Below, in pieces: positions 11,947 through 23,716 of a stretch of 64,000 nt of DNA; the stretch's first letter is position 1; the number at the start of each line of letters is the position of its first letter. The notes under the pieces are model-generated. The model did not search any database, was not told where the DNA came from, and saw only the letters and a list, made by a program, of their open reading frames with translations. Source of the DNA: Brachypterus glaber (Eukaryota > Arthropoda > Insecta > Coleoptera > Kateretidae); assembly GCA_958510825.1 (NCBI GenBank), contig OY294049.1:36050774-36114773 (forward strand). Reading direction: 5' to 3'. Made by a program: the position numbers and the translations under genes.

Positions 11947-12433
11947 TTTTTACTTATTCAACATTGCTATTAAGCATTATTTAAAGTAAACTCTGTGCCG
12001 GATTTAAAGGCTCTAGACACAGGCGTTCACAAGTTATTGCAATAGTATTATTAAAGTATTTAAATACTAAGAATTTATGTTAAGGATAATAATATTAAGT
12101 GCAGTCAAGATGGACCTATAGGTCAAAAAATTTTCTTCCAGCAGAAGAAAAAATATCGTTCCTTATTTTCTATAAGGGCTCGTTGTGCGTAATTTTTAGC
12201 CTTAAAAGGCTAAAATAATTTCTTGGAAGGTATGCAAATTTTCTCAGTTTTGTGGTTTTTCATAAAATACATAACAGCACGGTTCGAAAAAAGTTTGATA
12301 ACAAAAAATATTGTACAAGAATTTTGTTAAAACTAGTTAATTTCTTATTATTTTTCGATCCACACAAGTCCAAATTATTAAAAATTTAATTTTGTTGCTT
12401 GGGCTATTTGTTGGACTTTTAAACTTTTAAATA

Positions 12434-12865
12434 CAGTGGAAACTCCATAACTCGAACCTCCATAACTCGAAATGATTCATATAGAAACTTCGAGTTATAT
12501 AAGTCGAAGTTTACCGATTTTCCCCGCTCATTATCTATTGTAATAAATGTATTTCCACCTCTCTAACTCGAATTTTCTATAACTCGAAAATCTCGAAACC
12601 ACAGTAACACAGTATTCTCCATAACTCAAACTTTCGGGCAGCATAAAATAAAAAATTTCGTCACAATATTATGCACTTTAAATAATCGAGATGTCACTGG
12701 GCCTATTTTCGCGCGCGATCGCTCAGAATCGTCAAAATTTCGTTGCGCCGTAGGTGGTTTACTGTGTGTTTTCTAAGGGAATCTCCAAAGCTTTGCGGGA
12801 TGTTTTTTCTTTAACTCGAACCAATTTCGCGGTCCCTTGAGTTTCGAGTTATGGAGTTTCCATTG
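12434..12865. mobile_element. Pogo/Tigger-like MITE, 432 bp
   Basis: Ends CAGTGGAAACTCCATAACTC and GAGTTATGGAGTTTCCATTG, flanked by TA on both sides. The unit ATAACTCGAA is repeated at least five times inside. The CAGTGGAAMCTC end and TA target are those of pogo-type elements in insects. Confidence 0.7.
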
Positions 12866-14399
12866 TATACGCAAACTTTGCAGACTACGCTGCTTTAATA
12901 TAAAAGTATTATAACTGCTTGGCTTTGTAAATTGTTCTCGATTATGAATTTATTTAATTAATTGTTAACTAAGACTGCACAATTTGCCTTCCATTTATGA
13001 CTTAAACACAATTTTTAATACTTTAAATGTCGATACCAAAAAAAAAAAAAATAAATCTTATGGAAATTATTATAAATTTTTGTAATTTTTTTATACAGTA
13101 GATTTAGTTTTGGAAAAATATAACATTTTAGGGCTATTTCAGTGTATACGGACTGGTTACCATGTGAATATTGCACAAAGAGTTAATGTCCGCGAAAAAA
13201 ATCTGTCGGTCTGTTTGTACGGGAAACTTTGTGAACACGATAACTCGAAAACGCTTTGGACTAAAGACTTTATATTTCCAAATTGGTTTCTTATCCAAAC
13301 GTTTTGGCTAAGATTCTTTTTGGTAAAAATTGAAGTGGGTTAAGGTTAAAGTGGGCAAAATTTAATGAAAAAACCGCATGATTTTTTTTTTGAAAATTTT
13401 ATATTGTTTTTTGTCTGCGGTATTTACCAATTGAATAAAAAAAACACGTTTTCCTTTAATGGAAAATAAATAAAATTACACATTTTAATAGAGAACTGTT
13501 AAACTTGAATATTCCCAGTTAAAATTTTGAAAGGCAAATAAAATTCAACCTCTTGGTTGGCGTTAAAAATATTGTTTCTTTTACTTTCCCCAAGGAAAGT
13601 CTTGCGTATGCGTTTGGAAAAAAATCGAAAAATTTTTATTGCTTTTTTATGTTTCTGGACGTTTTATATCCAAAAAATATGATATCCGTAAAAAAAATCT
13701 TTCTGTCGGTCTGTGCGTCCGGGAAATTTGTGACCACGATAACTCGAGCACGCTTTGGGCTAAAGACTTCAAATTTGGACTATAAGTTTATTATCCAAAG
13801 TTCTGCCCTGGGATTGTTTTTGGTAATAATCGGATTTTGATGAAGGGGTAAAACGAGGTAAAAACATTTTTTTTTCAATTTATTTTTCGTTTTACAAAAA
13901 ATAGTTTTGAAATTTTTTTTTTAATTTTTTTCGTTTTTGATTTTAATATTTTGCTAGCAGCAGTATTTAAATTTTTTGCCTATGAAACTGGTATACACTG
14001 GATTAGCTTTTAAATGTTTTTTAGCCTATATTTTAGGTTGGTGCTTATTTTTTTTTTTTGAAATATTTAAATACAAAAAGGCCTAAAATAAGTGTTTATA
14101 AATAAATATTGTGATTGTAACTAATTAAAAATATATGAGTGTTAATGTTAAGAATTATAATACCTATTAAAAACGTTTTAATCTCAATAAAGCACAAATT
14201 ATTATATTTATTTTTTATTTTTCCGTCTTGTTGAGAATCAAATTTTGTTTTTTAAGTCAACTTTTCCTAGTAAAAGAAATGAATGTTTTTTATTTGCCGA
14301 CGCCTTTTTAACCCTCAGCTGCTGCCAGAACCGGCGCTGGTTGGAGTGACCCTCTAAAATGGTGAAGGTGCCTCAGCAAATCATTACTTTTACAGATTT
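12866..14399. other. Intergenic repeats upstream of PIP5K
   Basis: Two modules with TCTGTCGGTCTG and ACGATAACTCGA, followed by CGCTTTGG-type sequence (about 13170-13330 and 13690-13820), separated by T-rich sequence. The translated frames at 13110 and 13553 fall in these modules and are not genes. Confidence 0.5.
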
Positions 14400-14623
14400 C
14401 TGTAACAGATCACGTGACTGAGTTTGCGCATGCGTCATTCATATGACACCTTACAAAGGGTGGGGAGAAAGTACATCAATGGAAACTGTTTATGTCAAAG
14501 TTATAGGTGCAAGTTGTATTTATTCCTAAAAATGTGTGGTATTAGATTATTTAAGTTATTTGTTGGTGAAGTTAATTAGTAGTTTTAATGTTTAAGAAAC
14601 GTTGTTAATTTTAATAGTGCAAA
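14400..14623 (+). promoter_or_regulatory. Likely core promoter and 5'UTR of the PIP5K gene
   Basis: A short, relatively GC-rich stretch upstream of the start codon holds a CACGTG E-box (14411-14416) followed within 10 bases by TGCGCATGCG (14425-14434), which matches the NRF1 binding site. No dispersed repeat is recognisable here, unlike the flanking sequence. The start codon context is CAAAATGG, a good insect initiation context. The transcription start cannot be placed from sequence. Confidence 0.45.
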
Positions 14624-14738
14624 ATGGCATCGGGTGATACACTAGAAGCTATTGAAGTTCTGGATTCATCTTTAAAAATGAATAATATGAAGGATCTAGG
14701 TTTAAATCATGAAACTGGAGAATGGATTGAAATGGACG
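14624..14738 (+). CDS. PIP5K1: PIP5K exon 1, start codon
   Basis: Encodes residues 1-38, starting MASGDTLEAIEVLDS and ending GEWIEMD, plus one base. The GTGAGT donor follows. This N-terminal extension is variable in the family, so the assignment rests on the start context, the donor, and exact phase match to exon 2 (G plus AC makes Asp). Confidence 0.75.
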
Positions 14739-15188
14739 GTGAGTTATTTAACCATGTTATCCAAGGTTTAATCCAAAAGCGCCCTTGAGAAAACGCCACC
14801 CATAGGTCCCACTATTGGGGTCATCTTGCAAAACCAACCCTAAATTCTAGTTCCCAGTACCACATTTCAAAATATATCACATATCAAGGGTCCATGACAC
14901 AAAAAAAAATTAAATTTATTAACTTTTGTTCTTGAATTTAATATTTGACCCTATCCCCTGAGGACCAGTGATATCTAGTTTTGGGGTCATGAAATATGAG
15001 TCATAAAGTTCTCAAGAACAAATTTGTACATTTGCAATGAAAAATTAATTTAATAGCTATATAGCAAATTTATGGGTATTTAACAATTAATTGTAAATAA
15101 CTACACTTTTTATAAATTATCAGTTTAATTTCAATTTCTTGTACATACAAATAAACATTTCCTAATGTTAACTTTTATTTTTTTCCAG
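14739..15188 (+). other. PIP5K intron 1
   Basis: The 450-base intron between exons 1 and 2 has canonical GTGAGT and CAG borders. I see no repeat, hairpin or coding sequence in it. Confidence 0.7.
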
Positions 15189-15229
15189 ACAAGGACAACA
15201 ATTCGATTTTAAATAAAAATATTCTTGAT
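15189..15229 (+). CDS. PIP5K1: PIP5K exon 2 (41-base micro-exon)
   Basis: Encodes D KDNNSILNKNILD (residues 39-52) between a TTTTCCAG acceptor and a GTAAGT donor. It enters in phase 1 and leaves in phase 0, as exons 1 and 3 require. It is too short to recognise by similarity; splice signals and phase are the evidence. Confidence 0.65.
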
Positions 15230-15267
15230 GTAAGTACTTATTTTTTATTGTATTATTATGGATTTTA

Positions 15268-15402
15268 TATCTGCGGCTTAGTTCTAAAAGCACCATGGTC
15301 AATTTATCAATAGCAGTGTTTTCACATCAACTCTGATGTAATATTTTGAAAACGCTGCTATTGACAAAGTGACATTGGCCCTTTTACAACCAAGCCACAG
15401 AT
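15268..15402. mobile_element. 135-bp hairpin element
   Basis: ATCTGCGGCTTAGTTCTAAA at the left and CAAGCCACAGAT at the right form a near-complete hairpin with GCAGTGTTTTCA / TGAAAACGCTGC. A closely related copy lies at 31834-31958. Confidence 0.7.
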
Positions 15403-15929
15403 GTTTAGTTAGGGGATTTTGTAATTGCAACAGAATAAGGGTCCTGGATTGAAATGACTAAACTTTGTCACTTTATTTGAGAACCCTGAACTAAATTTAT
15501 GTTTGGCAATAGATACTAGAAGGCTTGGGACTGCTAGAAAAATAAAACTAAACCACTACCACACACCAACCCTAAACCACATTTTAAAAGTCTTCTAAAA
15601 TAGTCACTTTAATTTGTTGTTTTTTTTGTACTCATCTTCAGAAATTTAAATTCTAAAATTTTTAAGATAATTTTTTAGTCATAGACTTATTTATTTATAA
15701 AATTATTAATAAGATAATATTAATATATTTACAATGTAAATGATTAAAATGATGTCATTGATTAGGGGAATTTTTTTTACAAATAATTATGTTTGTACAT
15801 CAAATTATCAAATTAAATGTTATATTTTGATTCAAAACAGGCATTTAACATATTTAGAAAACATGACTTATAGTATATTAAAGTACTAGTTTCATAACAT
15901 ACATCTTTAGCACATGAGTACAAGTTTAG

Positions 15930-16350
15930 AAAACGGCTCGCTTGCGGCGAGTTTTCTAAAGTACTAGTACTACAAAACGAGTGCTTTATACAATTTTTTC
16001 TATTTTGCTCTAAAATTTTAAAAAACTTACATTTAAATTGATGACTGATTTAGGGATTTTTGTTTTGGGTTCGCGTTACAGTTTTCGTCATGTTTAAAAT
16101 TCTAGGAACAAATATTATTTTGATATATTTTATAGTCATGTATTCTCTTCTTCAAAAAGTAACCTAAACACAAAATTTTGTAGAAAATTAAACTTTAAAG
16201 CGACGTTAACATTTGCACGGAAAACATCAAGCAATAGGCTTTTGTCTATTGCCAACCCAAAAGAAAAAAAAGTAGATACCTTGTATGGGCCTATAAGATC
16301 ACGCCAAATGCGTGTGATTATGAGTTTATGAGTCGCAAAATAGAAAAAAT
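15930..16350. repeat. Dispersed repeat in PIP5K intron 2
   Basis: Contains ATTTTTGTTTTGGGTT, AAACTTTAAAGCGACGTTAA and CAATAGGCTTTTGTCTATTG. An inverted copy occupies most of PIP5K intron 8 at about 36005-36425. Confidence 0.6.
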
Positions 16351-16768
16351 TTAAAAAATAGTGCTTAAAAATTAGAGAAAATACTCTCTAGGTAGTATTT
16401 TAGAAAATATTTTTAAATTTTCAAAATACATGTATTTTATAAAATTGAAATATTTAAAAAATACTTAACTAGGTCTATTTTTTTTAATTATTTAAACATC
16501 AGCCATTATATCTATATTTAAAAGTTATAATCAGTTGCAAGTAATTAATGGTTTTTGTTATTAATAATGAACCTAATGAAAAATTCAAAATGTTTTATTA
16601 CACCAAGTACATGATTAAATTTATACAAATATTCTAGAACTTTTAAGAATTTTTGAAATATGTCATTCTATTTATTTGAAACAGTGAGTTTATATCATAA
16701 AGGAATGTTCTTATCTTTAGAATTTTGGTACTTATAGTGGTTGATTACATACACGCATACATGTTACA

Positions 16769-16835
16769 TGTTTGTTTAACCTTGTGCTATTCTACTTAAT
16801 TAAGCATCCCCTAAGACCAGGACTTGTGTGGGCTA
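16769..16835 (-). repeat. SINE 3' fragment
   Basis: CTATTCTACTTAATTAAGCA then CCTAAGACCAGGACTTGTG, reverse complement of the distal part of the SINE at 24983-25250. Confidence 0.6.
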
Positions 16836-17089
16836 TGCTCTGTTTCATCAAGAAAGATAGTAAATTAAAAATCGCACAGTGAATATTTTCAAAACAGATT
16901 CGAATATTGGATGTGCGAATATACTGCGTAGTTTATTTTATAAAAAGTTATAAATTTTTTATTATTAGAAGCGACCACAAAAACCCCTATATACCAATTT
17001 TTATGAAAATATTGTAGGGATGGAGTTGGAATTTTTAAGGGGTTTCTTTATTGGACAATCCTTGTATACCTATCCAATAATCTTCTACA

Positions 17090-17270
17090 ATTATTGACAA
17101 TTGCTTTTTTCACAATCATCTACAACCCTCCACAATTCTCCACAATCATCTACAATCTTCCACAATCATCTGAAATCTTCCCACAATCTTTAAAATCTTC
17201 ATTATTTTTTTTACAATCTTTCACAATCTTTTTGACAATCTTCCACAATCATTTGATTCACACAATCCTT
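17090..17270 (+). repeat. CACAATCWTC short tandem repeat
   Basis: Imperfect repeats of CACAATCATC, CACAATCTTC and TACAATC, about 10-12 bases each. Confidence 0.65.
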
Positions 17271-17591
17271 GTACATATTTTTTTCAATAAATAAACCCCT
17301 CCGAATTTTTTTCATATCAGATTCAGATTTAGCGACCCCAAAAATCTAGACCTATACACCAACTTTCAAGGAAATATAGAAAACATTTTAAAATTATTCC
17401 AGTACCTTGAAATCTACAAAATTTCTACGCCACTGTTATTTTTTTAAATGACTATTTAAGAAAAATATGTGTTTGATAAAGTTCTAAAATAAAAGTTATA
17501 AATATTTTTTTTTGCCAGACCTTGGTCTAAAGAGGTTAAATCAAAAAGAGCACCAAAGAAAAATTGTCTTTTAATCAAAGAAAAATTTATT

Positions 17592-17800
17592 GTGCTCATC
17601 AAGCATAACAGAGTACCGCTATGTACAGTTACGAAACTAAAACAATGGAATGAGATAAAATGGTCAGATAGAGTTACAAACCAGAGCGTTTTGGAGATAA
17701 TTGGGGGTAAAGTGTATGTTGTGGAAAGGACTGGAAAAGAAATCAAATGGTTCTCAAAAATCGCAGTCACAAGTAGCTAAATGCTGTGGTTTTGACTTTG
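17592..17800 (+). pseudogene. LINE reverse-transcriptase tail relic
   Basis: The frame reads VTKLKQWNEIKWSDRVTNQS then VLEIIGGKVYVVERTGKEIKWF. This resembles the region WSDRVTNxEVLxRIG...RKxxWIGH near the C-terminus of RTE/jockey-type LINE ORF2 proteins. The frame is short and breaks after about 60 codons, and a second frame overlaps it, so it is a dead fragment. Confidence 0.45.
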
Positions 17801-18145
17801 TATACTTTGAACTAGCCGCCTTTTATCCTAGGTCACTACCCATAATGTCCTATTTTCTTGAAATTGAATTGATTGTTTTAATAACGCTCTATTAATAGTC
17901 CATAGACCGTCTAAATGTTGAGGGATCTTTATTTAATCAAATATGACATACTAATGCATAAAAGATAATTTAAATTTATATCTAGAATTTATTTATTATT
18001 ATACAAAATAATTTATCGCACTTGGGCGTCGTAATACTTGCTTAAAGTTTATGTACAAAAATATTTCCAAAAATATTAATTTTAGACTAGTGGTTATTTA
18101 ACTTTTTTCACAATTGTATTCTATAGCAGTCAGTACCAAAATATA

Positions 18146-18386
18146 CAGGCTGTCCCATTTATAAGTTATATCTAGAAAAACCAAAAATAAGAAATTATAT
18201 TCTATAATAAAACCAAGAATTCATTAACCCCATTAATTAGGGCAAACATAAGTACTTTTTACATCTAAAATTTTTTTTTTTGTTTGAGAACCCAAAAAAA
18301 ATTGCCTTCCCATACCTGAAGTTACCGCTCCCCCATAAAAAAGATTTATCCACTCTCTGGTAGGAGGGTCATTAAAAAACACCTTG
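18146..18386. mobile_element. Possible TA-flanked MITE
   Basis: Ends CAGGCTGTCCCATTT and ACACCTTG between TA dinucleotides; inverted match is only partial. Confidence 0.35.
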
Positions 18387-19572
18387 TATACTTAAATCAG
18401 CAAATATGTTGATATTATACACGAGTTATATTTTATTTTATCAAAATCCAAGGATGTTACTGTTCAACGAACCAAAAATTCTTTGAACTAATAAGGGCAA
18501 TGAATATCTGCATTAACCTTTGTTTTAATTTTATTATATTATTAATAACATTTTTGTAGACGCAGGCGCGGCAACATTTTGGCATTAAACCTAAAAAAAC
18601 TAGAAAATTAACTCTAAAAAACTGCAGTTGCCAGTACTGGCAAATATTTATTAAATAAAAAGACAATTTTTCTTTGTCTCACATATTTTTGAATTAGTTT
18701 GTGATGTTTAATGTTTTTTTGAACAAACAAATGCATATTTTTCTCCATGGTCGTTTATGAAAGATAATGTTAGAAAAATTAAATATGAATTAATAAACCG
18801 TATTCAAGGATGAATAAATACATGAAAATAAATAAAAATATAATTCATTTTTTATCTGTTATTGCGTTTATTTTGAAAAATAAAAACTAGAAACTTAAGG
18901 GGGTCTTTTTTTATAGTCGCTGCCAAATTTATAGGAGATTTTTTTTTTCAACAGCGATTATTTTTATCTGGCCCGTGTCAAACTGTTCTTCCAATCGGGA
19001 CGTTGAATAATTTTAGACTCATTTAAACAAATGTATTTTTTTTATCCAGTCCACGTGGACTAATCTAACCAATTAACGTTTGACCCTATCCAATCATATT
19101 TCACGAAAGATTTAGCCACACCCACAAGGCAATAAATATTTACTGGACCGGCTTTAATTTATTTTATTTGTGTTCTGTGCATCGAGATATATAAGACAAA
19201 TACGTATTTAATATAATAAAATTTAATTACGTCCCTGTCTCAGATTAATCTGTTTTAAATGTAAACATTCTACTATAAATGTGACACCGACTATAATTGC
19301 ATATGTATGTGGTCACGCGAAAAGGGATTAAACAGCATATATCCCTTCAGATACAGTCAAACTCACAGCTTTTTGGACTGACGTCATCTCAAAATAATAC
19401 CTAAATAGCGCAGTTTTTTGCATTCCACCCATTTTACCAAGTTAATTTGTTGTTCTGGAGGATCCGTAATAGCACATTACCATGGTAAAACGTGACGTCA
19501 GTTCGAATGACTGTGAATTTGAATCTATATCTGTCTAATTAGCTTTTAGCTAAAAGCCTTTCGGTTATTATA

Positions 19573-20153
19573 TTATTAACAGCGCCAGCGCTAGAATAAT
19601 ATTATACGGTAGTTTCGAATTTAAAAAAAAAATAGAAATCGTCCTAGACAAAAAATACACGATAACTCAAGTACGAATAATCCGATCGACTTGAAACTTT
19701 CAGGAAAAATCAAGTTCTACGAGGGGATATCCCTTTTGTTTTTAAAGTAATCCCCAAAAACAAAAAAAAAGCTGAAAGAAAATACCGATTAGCGTTATTT
19801 TTTTTAGGAAAAATAACTTTTATTTTAACGATCAATTCTACCAAAATAAAATAAAAAAAAGTTGGAAAATTGAAAAAAAAAAGTTTTTTTTTTATTTTTC
19901 GTTTTTTTGCAAAATCAAAATTGAATAAAAAAAATTGAAAAATTAAAAAAAAAAGATGTTTTTTTTTGAAAACTTTATTTTTAATTTTTTTTTAATTCCT
20001 AATTTTTCGTTTTAAAAAAAAATCGTTAAAAATAATGTATTGTTTGTTATTTTTTTGAAAATGATTTTTTAAGTATTTGGAAAATTCAGTATACCATTTA
20101 CTGTGAATAATATATAATGGAATGCGTAGCATTACATATCTTTACGGCTTGTT
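19573..20153 (+). repeat. Dispersed repeat copy in PIP5K intron 2
   Basis: Second + strand copy of the 11195 family: AACAGCGCCAGCGCTAGAAT at the left and GCATTACATATCTTTACGG at the right. Confidence 0.5.
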
Positions 20154-20357
20154 ATTATATTGATTTATTTTCTCTTTCCATACAGTTTAGGAAGTTGTTA
20201 AACTTTATGGTCACTAATATCTAATCATATCAGTAATGGCGTGGTACAATAACAGCTGTTTCACCGAAAAACGATCAAGCGTACCTAATTTGATAATTTC
20301 GGAGTCTTGCGTTAAAAAAAAAAATATATATATATATATTACTCTCGACGTCTTAAG

Positions 20358-20499
20358 GCCTATCCTGAAGCTTGCATAAGAACATAAAACATAAGAATGC
20401 GGTGCCGTGATTGGCTTACAAGATACATGGCGGCACATCAAGCCAATCACGGCATCGCATTGTTATGTATTATGTTCTTATGCGAGCCTGTGAATAGGC
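20358..20499. mobile_element. 142-bp hairpin element
   Basis: Left arm GCTTGCATAAGAACATAAAA then GCGGTGCCGTGATTGGCTT pairs with AAGCCAATCACGGCATCGC then TATGTTCTTATGCGAGC. The spacer is about 20 bases. Outer ends GCCTAT / ATAGGC. Confidence 0.75.
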
Positions 20500-20962
20500 A
20501 CTTACATGCAAAAACAGAAATTTCCGTGAAAAAAGTCGATCTACCCGGTGAAGGACCCTACACATTTAGCGGGGTAAGAAAAATGTGTGTTCCGCGGTTT
20601 TGGCTGAAATTTTAATGTAGTCAGTTCCCTTGATAAAATTGACTGGGCCACACCCCGGCTAATAACCCGTATTGATGCAATAACCGTTTATAAACAGGCC
20701 TGTATCCCTTGCTTAATGCAAGTTGCATTTCATTAATTTGTGGACTTTATTTCGGAAACGACTAACCTTGGAGCATGCATGATTTAAAAAGGTGTGAATT
20801 TTAGCAAAATCCGCGGAGAGATATTTTCTCCAGTAAATGTGCGGGGTCCTTTGTAACGAAACCTCGAGAACGCTTTGGTATAAAACTTCAAATTTGTACC
20901 AGGGCTTTATTATCAACTTAAAATTAAGTATTGTTGACTTGTATGCTGTGATAAATTAAATT

Positions 20963-21150
20963 TTTAAAACGAATTTGTATTTCAGCATATGAATTTATTT
21001 AAAATTAGCCTAGCGCTGTCGATCTAAGATCATCATTCAGGCCTTAGCTTCGTCAGCTGACGAAGCTAAGGCCTGAATGATGATCTTAGATCGACAGCGC
21101 TAGGCTAATTTTAAATAAATTCATATGCTGAAATACAAAATCGTTTTAAA
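20963..21150. repeat. 188-bp near-perfect palindrome
   Basis: Arms of about 94 bases meet without spacer at CGTCAGCTGACG (21051-21062). Only one mismatch is visible (GAATTTG against CAAAATC). It contains TTCAGCATATGAATTTATTT and GATCTAAGATCATCATTCAG with their complements. Lies 120 bases before exon 3. Confidence 0.92.
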
Positions 21151-21272
21151 TATTTTATTATCAACAGTCAAAGCGGGGTAAAACTGCTGTTTTTTCGTAA
21201 AATGTAAAAATCTTTCCTGATTTTTTTTTTGTAAAAAATAATAGTTGTTAACTTTAGTTTTTATTTTTTCAG

Positions 21273-21426
21273 AGCGGTCAAAGATTGCCCAGCAATGCCG
21301 CAAAAACGAAAGCCGAAAGAGAAAAAGACAGAGAGAGAAAAATTGGTCACCGGAGGGTGGGGTTAGGTGGAGAAATCACCTACAAGAAAATTCAAACCAC
21401 ACAAATTATGGGATCGATCCAACTAG
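21273..21426 (+). CDS. PIP5K1: PIP5K exon 3: start of the kinase core
   Basis: Begins SGQRLPSNAAKTKAERE, a basic charged linker, and continues KIGHRRVGLGGEITYKK then MGSIQL. The IGHRRV and GEITYKK segments are hallmarks of type I PIP5K N-terminal kinase core. The acceptor is a T-run plus CAG, the donor is GTAAGT, and one base carries over to form Gly104. Confidence 0.95.
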
Positions 21427-21868
21427 GTAAGTCCCCTTAAATATAGAGTATCTAGTGTCTTCATCTAGCGGCCCATTTTTTTTACTACCTGAGACGAGAC
21501 CTGACCTAATACACATAGAGATTCAATTTTAAATGCGTAATTGAGAACCTAATTATGGTATTTTATGGTATGTTATGCATAAAATACATGTTAATCATAT
21601 CGCCAAAAAATATAAAATTTCATTGTTATAACAACATACAGAGAGTGGGGTACTACATATGGTTATTTACAGGGATAGAGCCGGAACATAATAACTGCTA
21701 TCTCATTAACACATAAATAAACAAAACTGTTAGATTATTTTGACATGAACGTATGCATATTAATATAGAATTAATAAAAAAAATTATAATTATGTTAAAA
21801 ATAATGCATTTATTTTTACTAGTGACGTACTTTGTTTTTACTGCAAGTTTGGTGTTCCTCGTTGCAAT

Positions 21869-22161
21869 CAGGGGCGGCCGTTTTTCAGGGCGGCCAAATG
21901 GACTAAATCGAGAAGCGATTCACTTCGGAGGTAGTTTTGTTACGAGTTTTGTTATCATAAAAATTTCTGTCAAAAGCTTGTTTTTCAAAGTGAAGACTTT
22001 TATTTATCAGTAAAGTTTTTGCTGGGGGTAATGCTTTTTTCAAAGGTGGTCATAAGGCTTAATATAGGGGTGGACAATTTTATATTTTATTTTTTTTTAG
22101 TATCACTGGCGGCTGTTTTTCAAGTTTGCCCGGGCCGGCCAAAAGCCTAGAGACGCCTCTG
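21869..22161. mobile_element. hAT-like MITE, 293 bp
   Basis: Ends CAGGGGCGGCCG and GACGCCTCTG. Flanking GTTGCAAT and ATTGCAAT match at 7 of 8 bases. The CAGGGGCGG end and 8-bp target duplication are typical of hAT elements. Confidence 0.78.
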
Positions 22162-22459
22162 ATTGCAATGCATTTTTTTATTACACAACGGTTTAAAAAT
22201 ACTGTTTTTCCTGATTTGGTTTCGAAATGAATCATCATTTAAAATAAAGAACAGTTATTTTCTTAAATTAGTTGCAGAACAATACAATAAATGAAATGAA
22301 AAGATGGACATAAATGTTTTGTTTATTATAAAAATACATATCATTTTATTAATATAATATTAATAATATTCCATATTATATTATAATATAGTATATTAGA
22401 CCTCAAAAATTAAACTGGGGTAAAGTATTGTTTTGTTGGCAGCAGAATTTTTGAGTTTT

Positions 22460-23160
22460 ACATCGGCACTTAGTGCTACTAAGAGTGCCGATGTATTGAA
22501 ATCTTCGCCGTAAAGTCAAAATCTCTGACCACGTTTTTTTCACATTTCTCGATGTTTTAGGCCATTCTGAGTCGAAATTAGTAAAAAAAAATTTTGCGGC
22601 CGTCTGTATGTCTGTCTAGGTGTAAACTCTCTAACTCCATTTCTACATGAGGTTCGACTTGCGGTTTTTTGCATATTGTTTCTTATCGTATTCCGAAGAG
22701 CTGATTAGATTTTGGGGGTAAACGATTGGAGGTAAGGGGGTAAAAATAGGGTAAAACTCCTATTTTTAGCATTTTTTGTTTATAATTAAGGCAATTATTA
22801 TTGTATTTGGTTAATTTAGCACTTATATAAAAGATAATTTTAAATTGGTCAAAGAATGTTATAAACAACGTTTTCATAAAACGCATTGTTTTCGAGATAT
22901 TGACGTTTAAAGCAGTAAAAGTTTTTTTAGCATGTCTCACATATTTATAACCCGATTTCAAAAAAATATATTTTCAATAAAAGCTCTTTTTAAGCCCTAT
23001 AAAAAATGTTATATACAGTTTTTTGCTAGAATATAATGTTTTAAAGATACAGATTTTAAAATCAAACAAAACACCTAGTATGAAATTTGCAAACTAGATG
23101 GTTCTAGTGTACAATAGTGCCGATGTTTTGACAGGGTGCTTGCAACGTTTCATCTAGTTT
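22460..23160 (+). mobile_element. Repeat family R1, full copy (701 bp)
   Basis: Starts ACATCGGCACTTAGTGC, continues as a small palindrome to GAGTGCCGATGT, and ends GTGCCGATGTTTTGACAGGG then TGCTTGCAACGTTTC. Other copies: 26800-27442, 30270-30928, 34941-35719, and a - strand end at about 24917-24975. The frames translated from them (such as FLKSGYKYVRYAKKTFYC, - strand) recur in each copy and are repeat sequence. Confidence 0.75.
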
Positions 23161-23716
23161 CAATTAAAAAAATTATGCTGCTTTTAAATTAAAAATTGGT
23201 AACTACGTAATAATTGTTACATAGCATAGAAAAGTGTTTATATAGATAAATACACAAAAATTACTTACTGTTAAACAATGGAATAGAAAATTATATGCAT
23301 CGATTTCTAATTTGTTGTTTTCATTAGACATTTTTTATTTGAATAGCATGGCAATAATTACCCTAGTAGAAATTTAACGTTAGATAAACGTTATTCTAAC
23401 GTTGGAACCTAAAGTTAGGCATCCAACATTAAAACCACATTCATCTAACGTTAGGGCAAGTCGTTAGAAATTCCATTGAAATATTTATTACCTATATTTT
23501 TTACGGTTTTCTCTTCGCCAACGCTTGTTTTAGAGGTGATTAATTTTTTTTAGTTGTTTGGCTCGGGACTTGATTGTTTAGAGGTGATGAGCTTTCATTT
23601 TTTTAGTTTTGACTGAGGTCGCTTCATTGCTCGGGACCTGACTCTTTAGAGCTGATTCATTAGAGCTCATGAGCTGTTGTCGTCAATTTTTTACCAGTCA
23701 GAGTTTCGCCCGGTCA

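Noticed and set aside
13110..13840. Open frames of 77 and 95 codons
   Set aside because: They translate the dispersed CTGTCGGTCTG / ACGATAACTCGA modules found throughout the window.
7506..14400. Search for NTAQ1 C-terminal exon
   Set aside because: No frame with the expected conserved segment was found in the readable sequence.
21057..21066. CUGACGA at the centre of the 188-bp palindrome
   Set aside because: No stem followed by GAAA downstream, so no hammerhead core.
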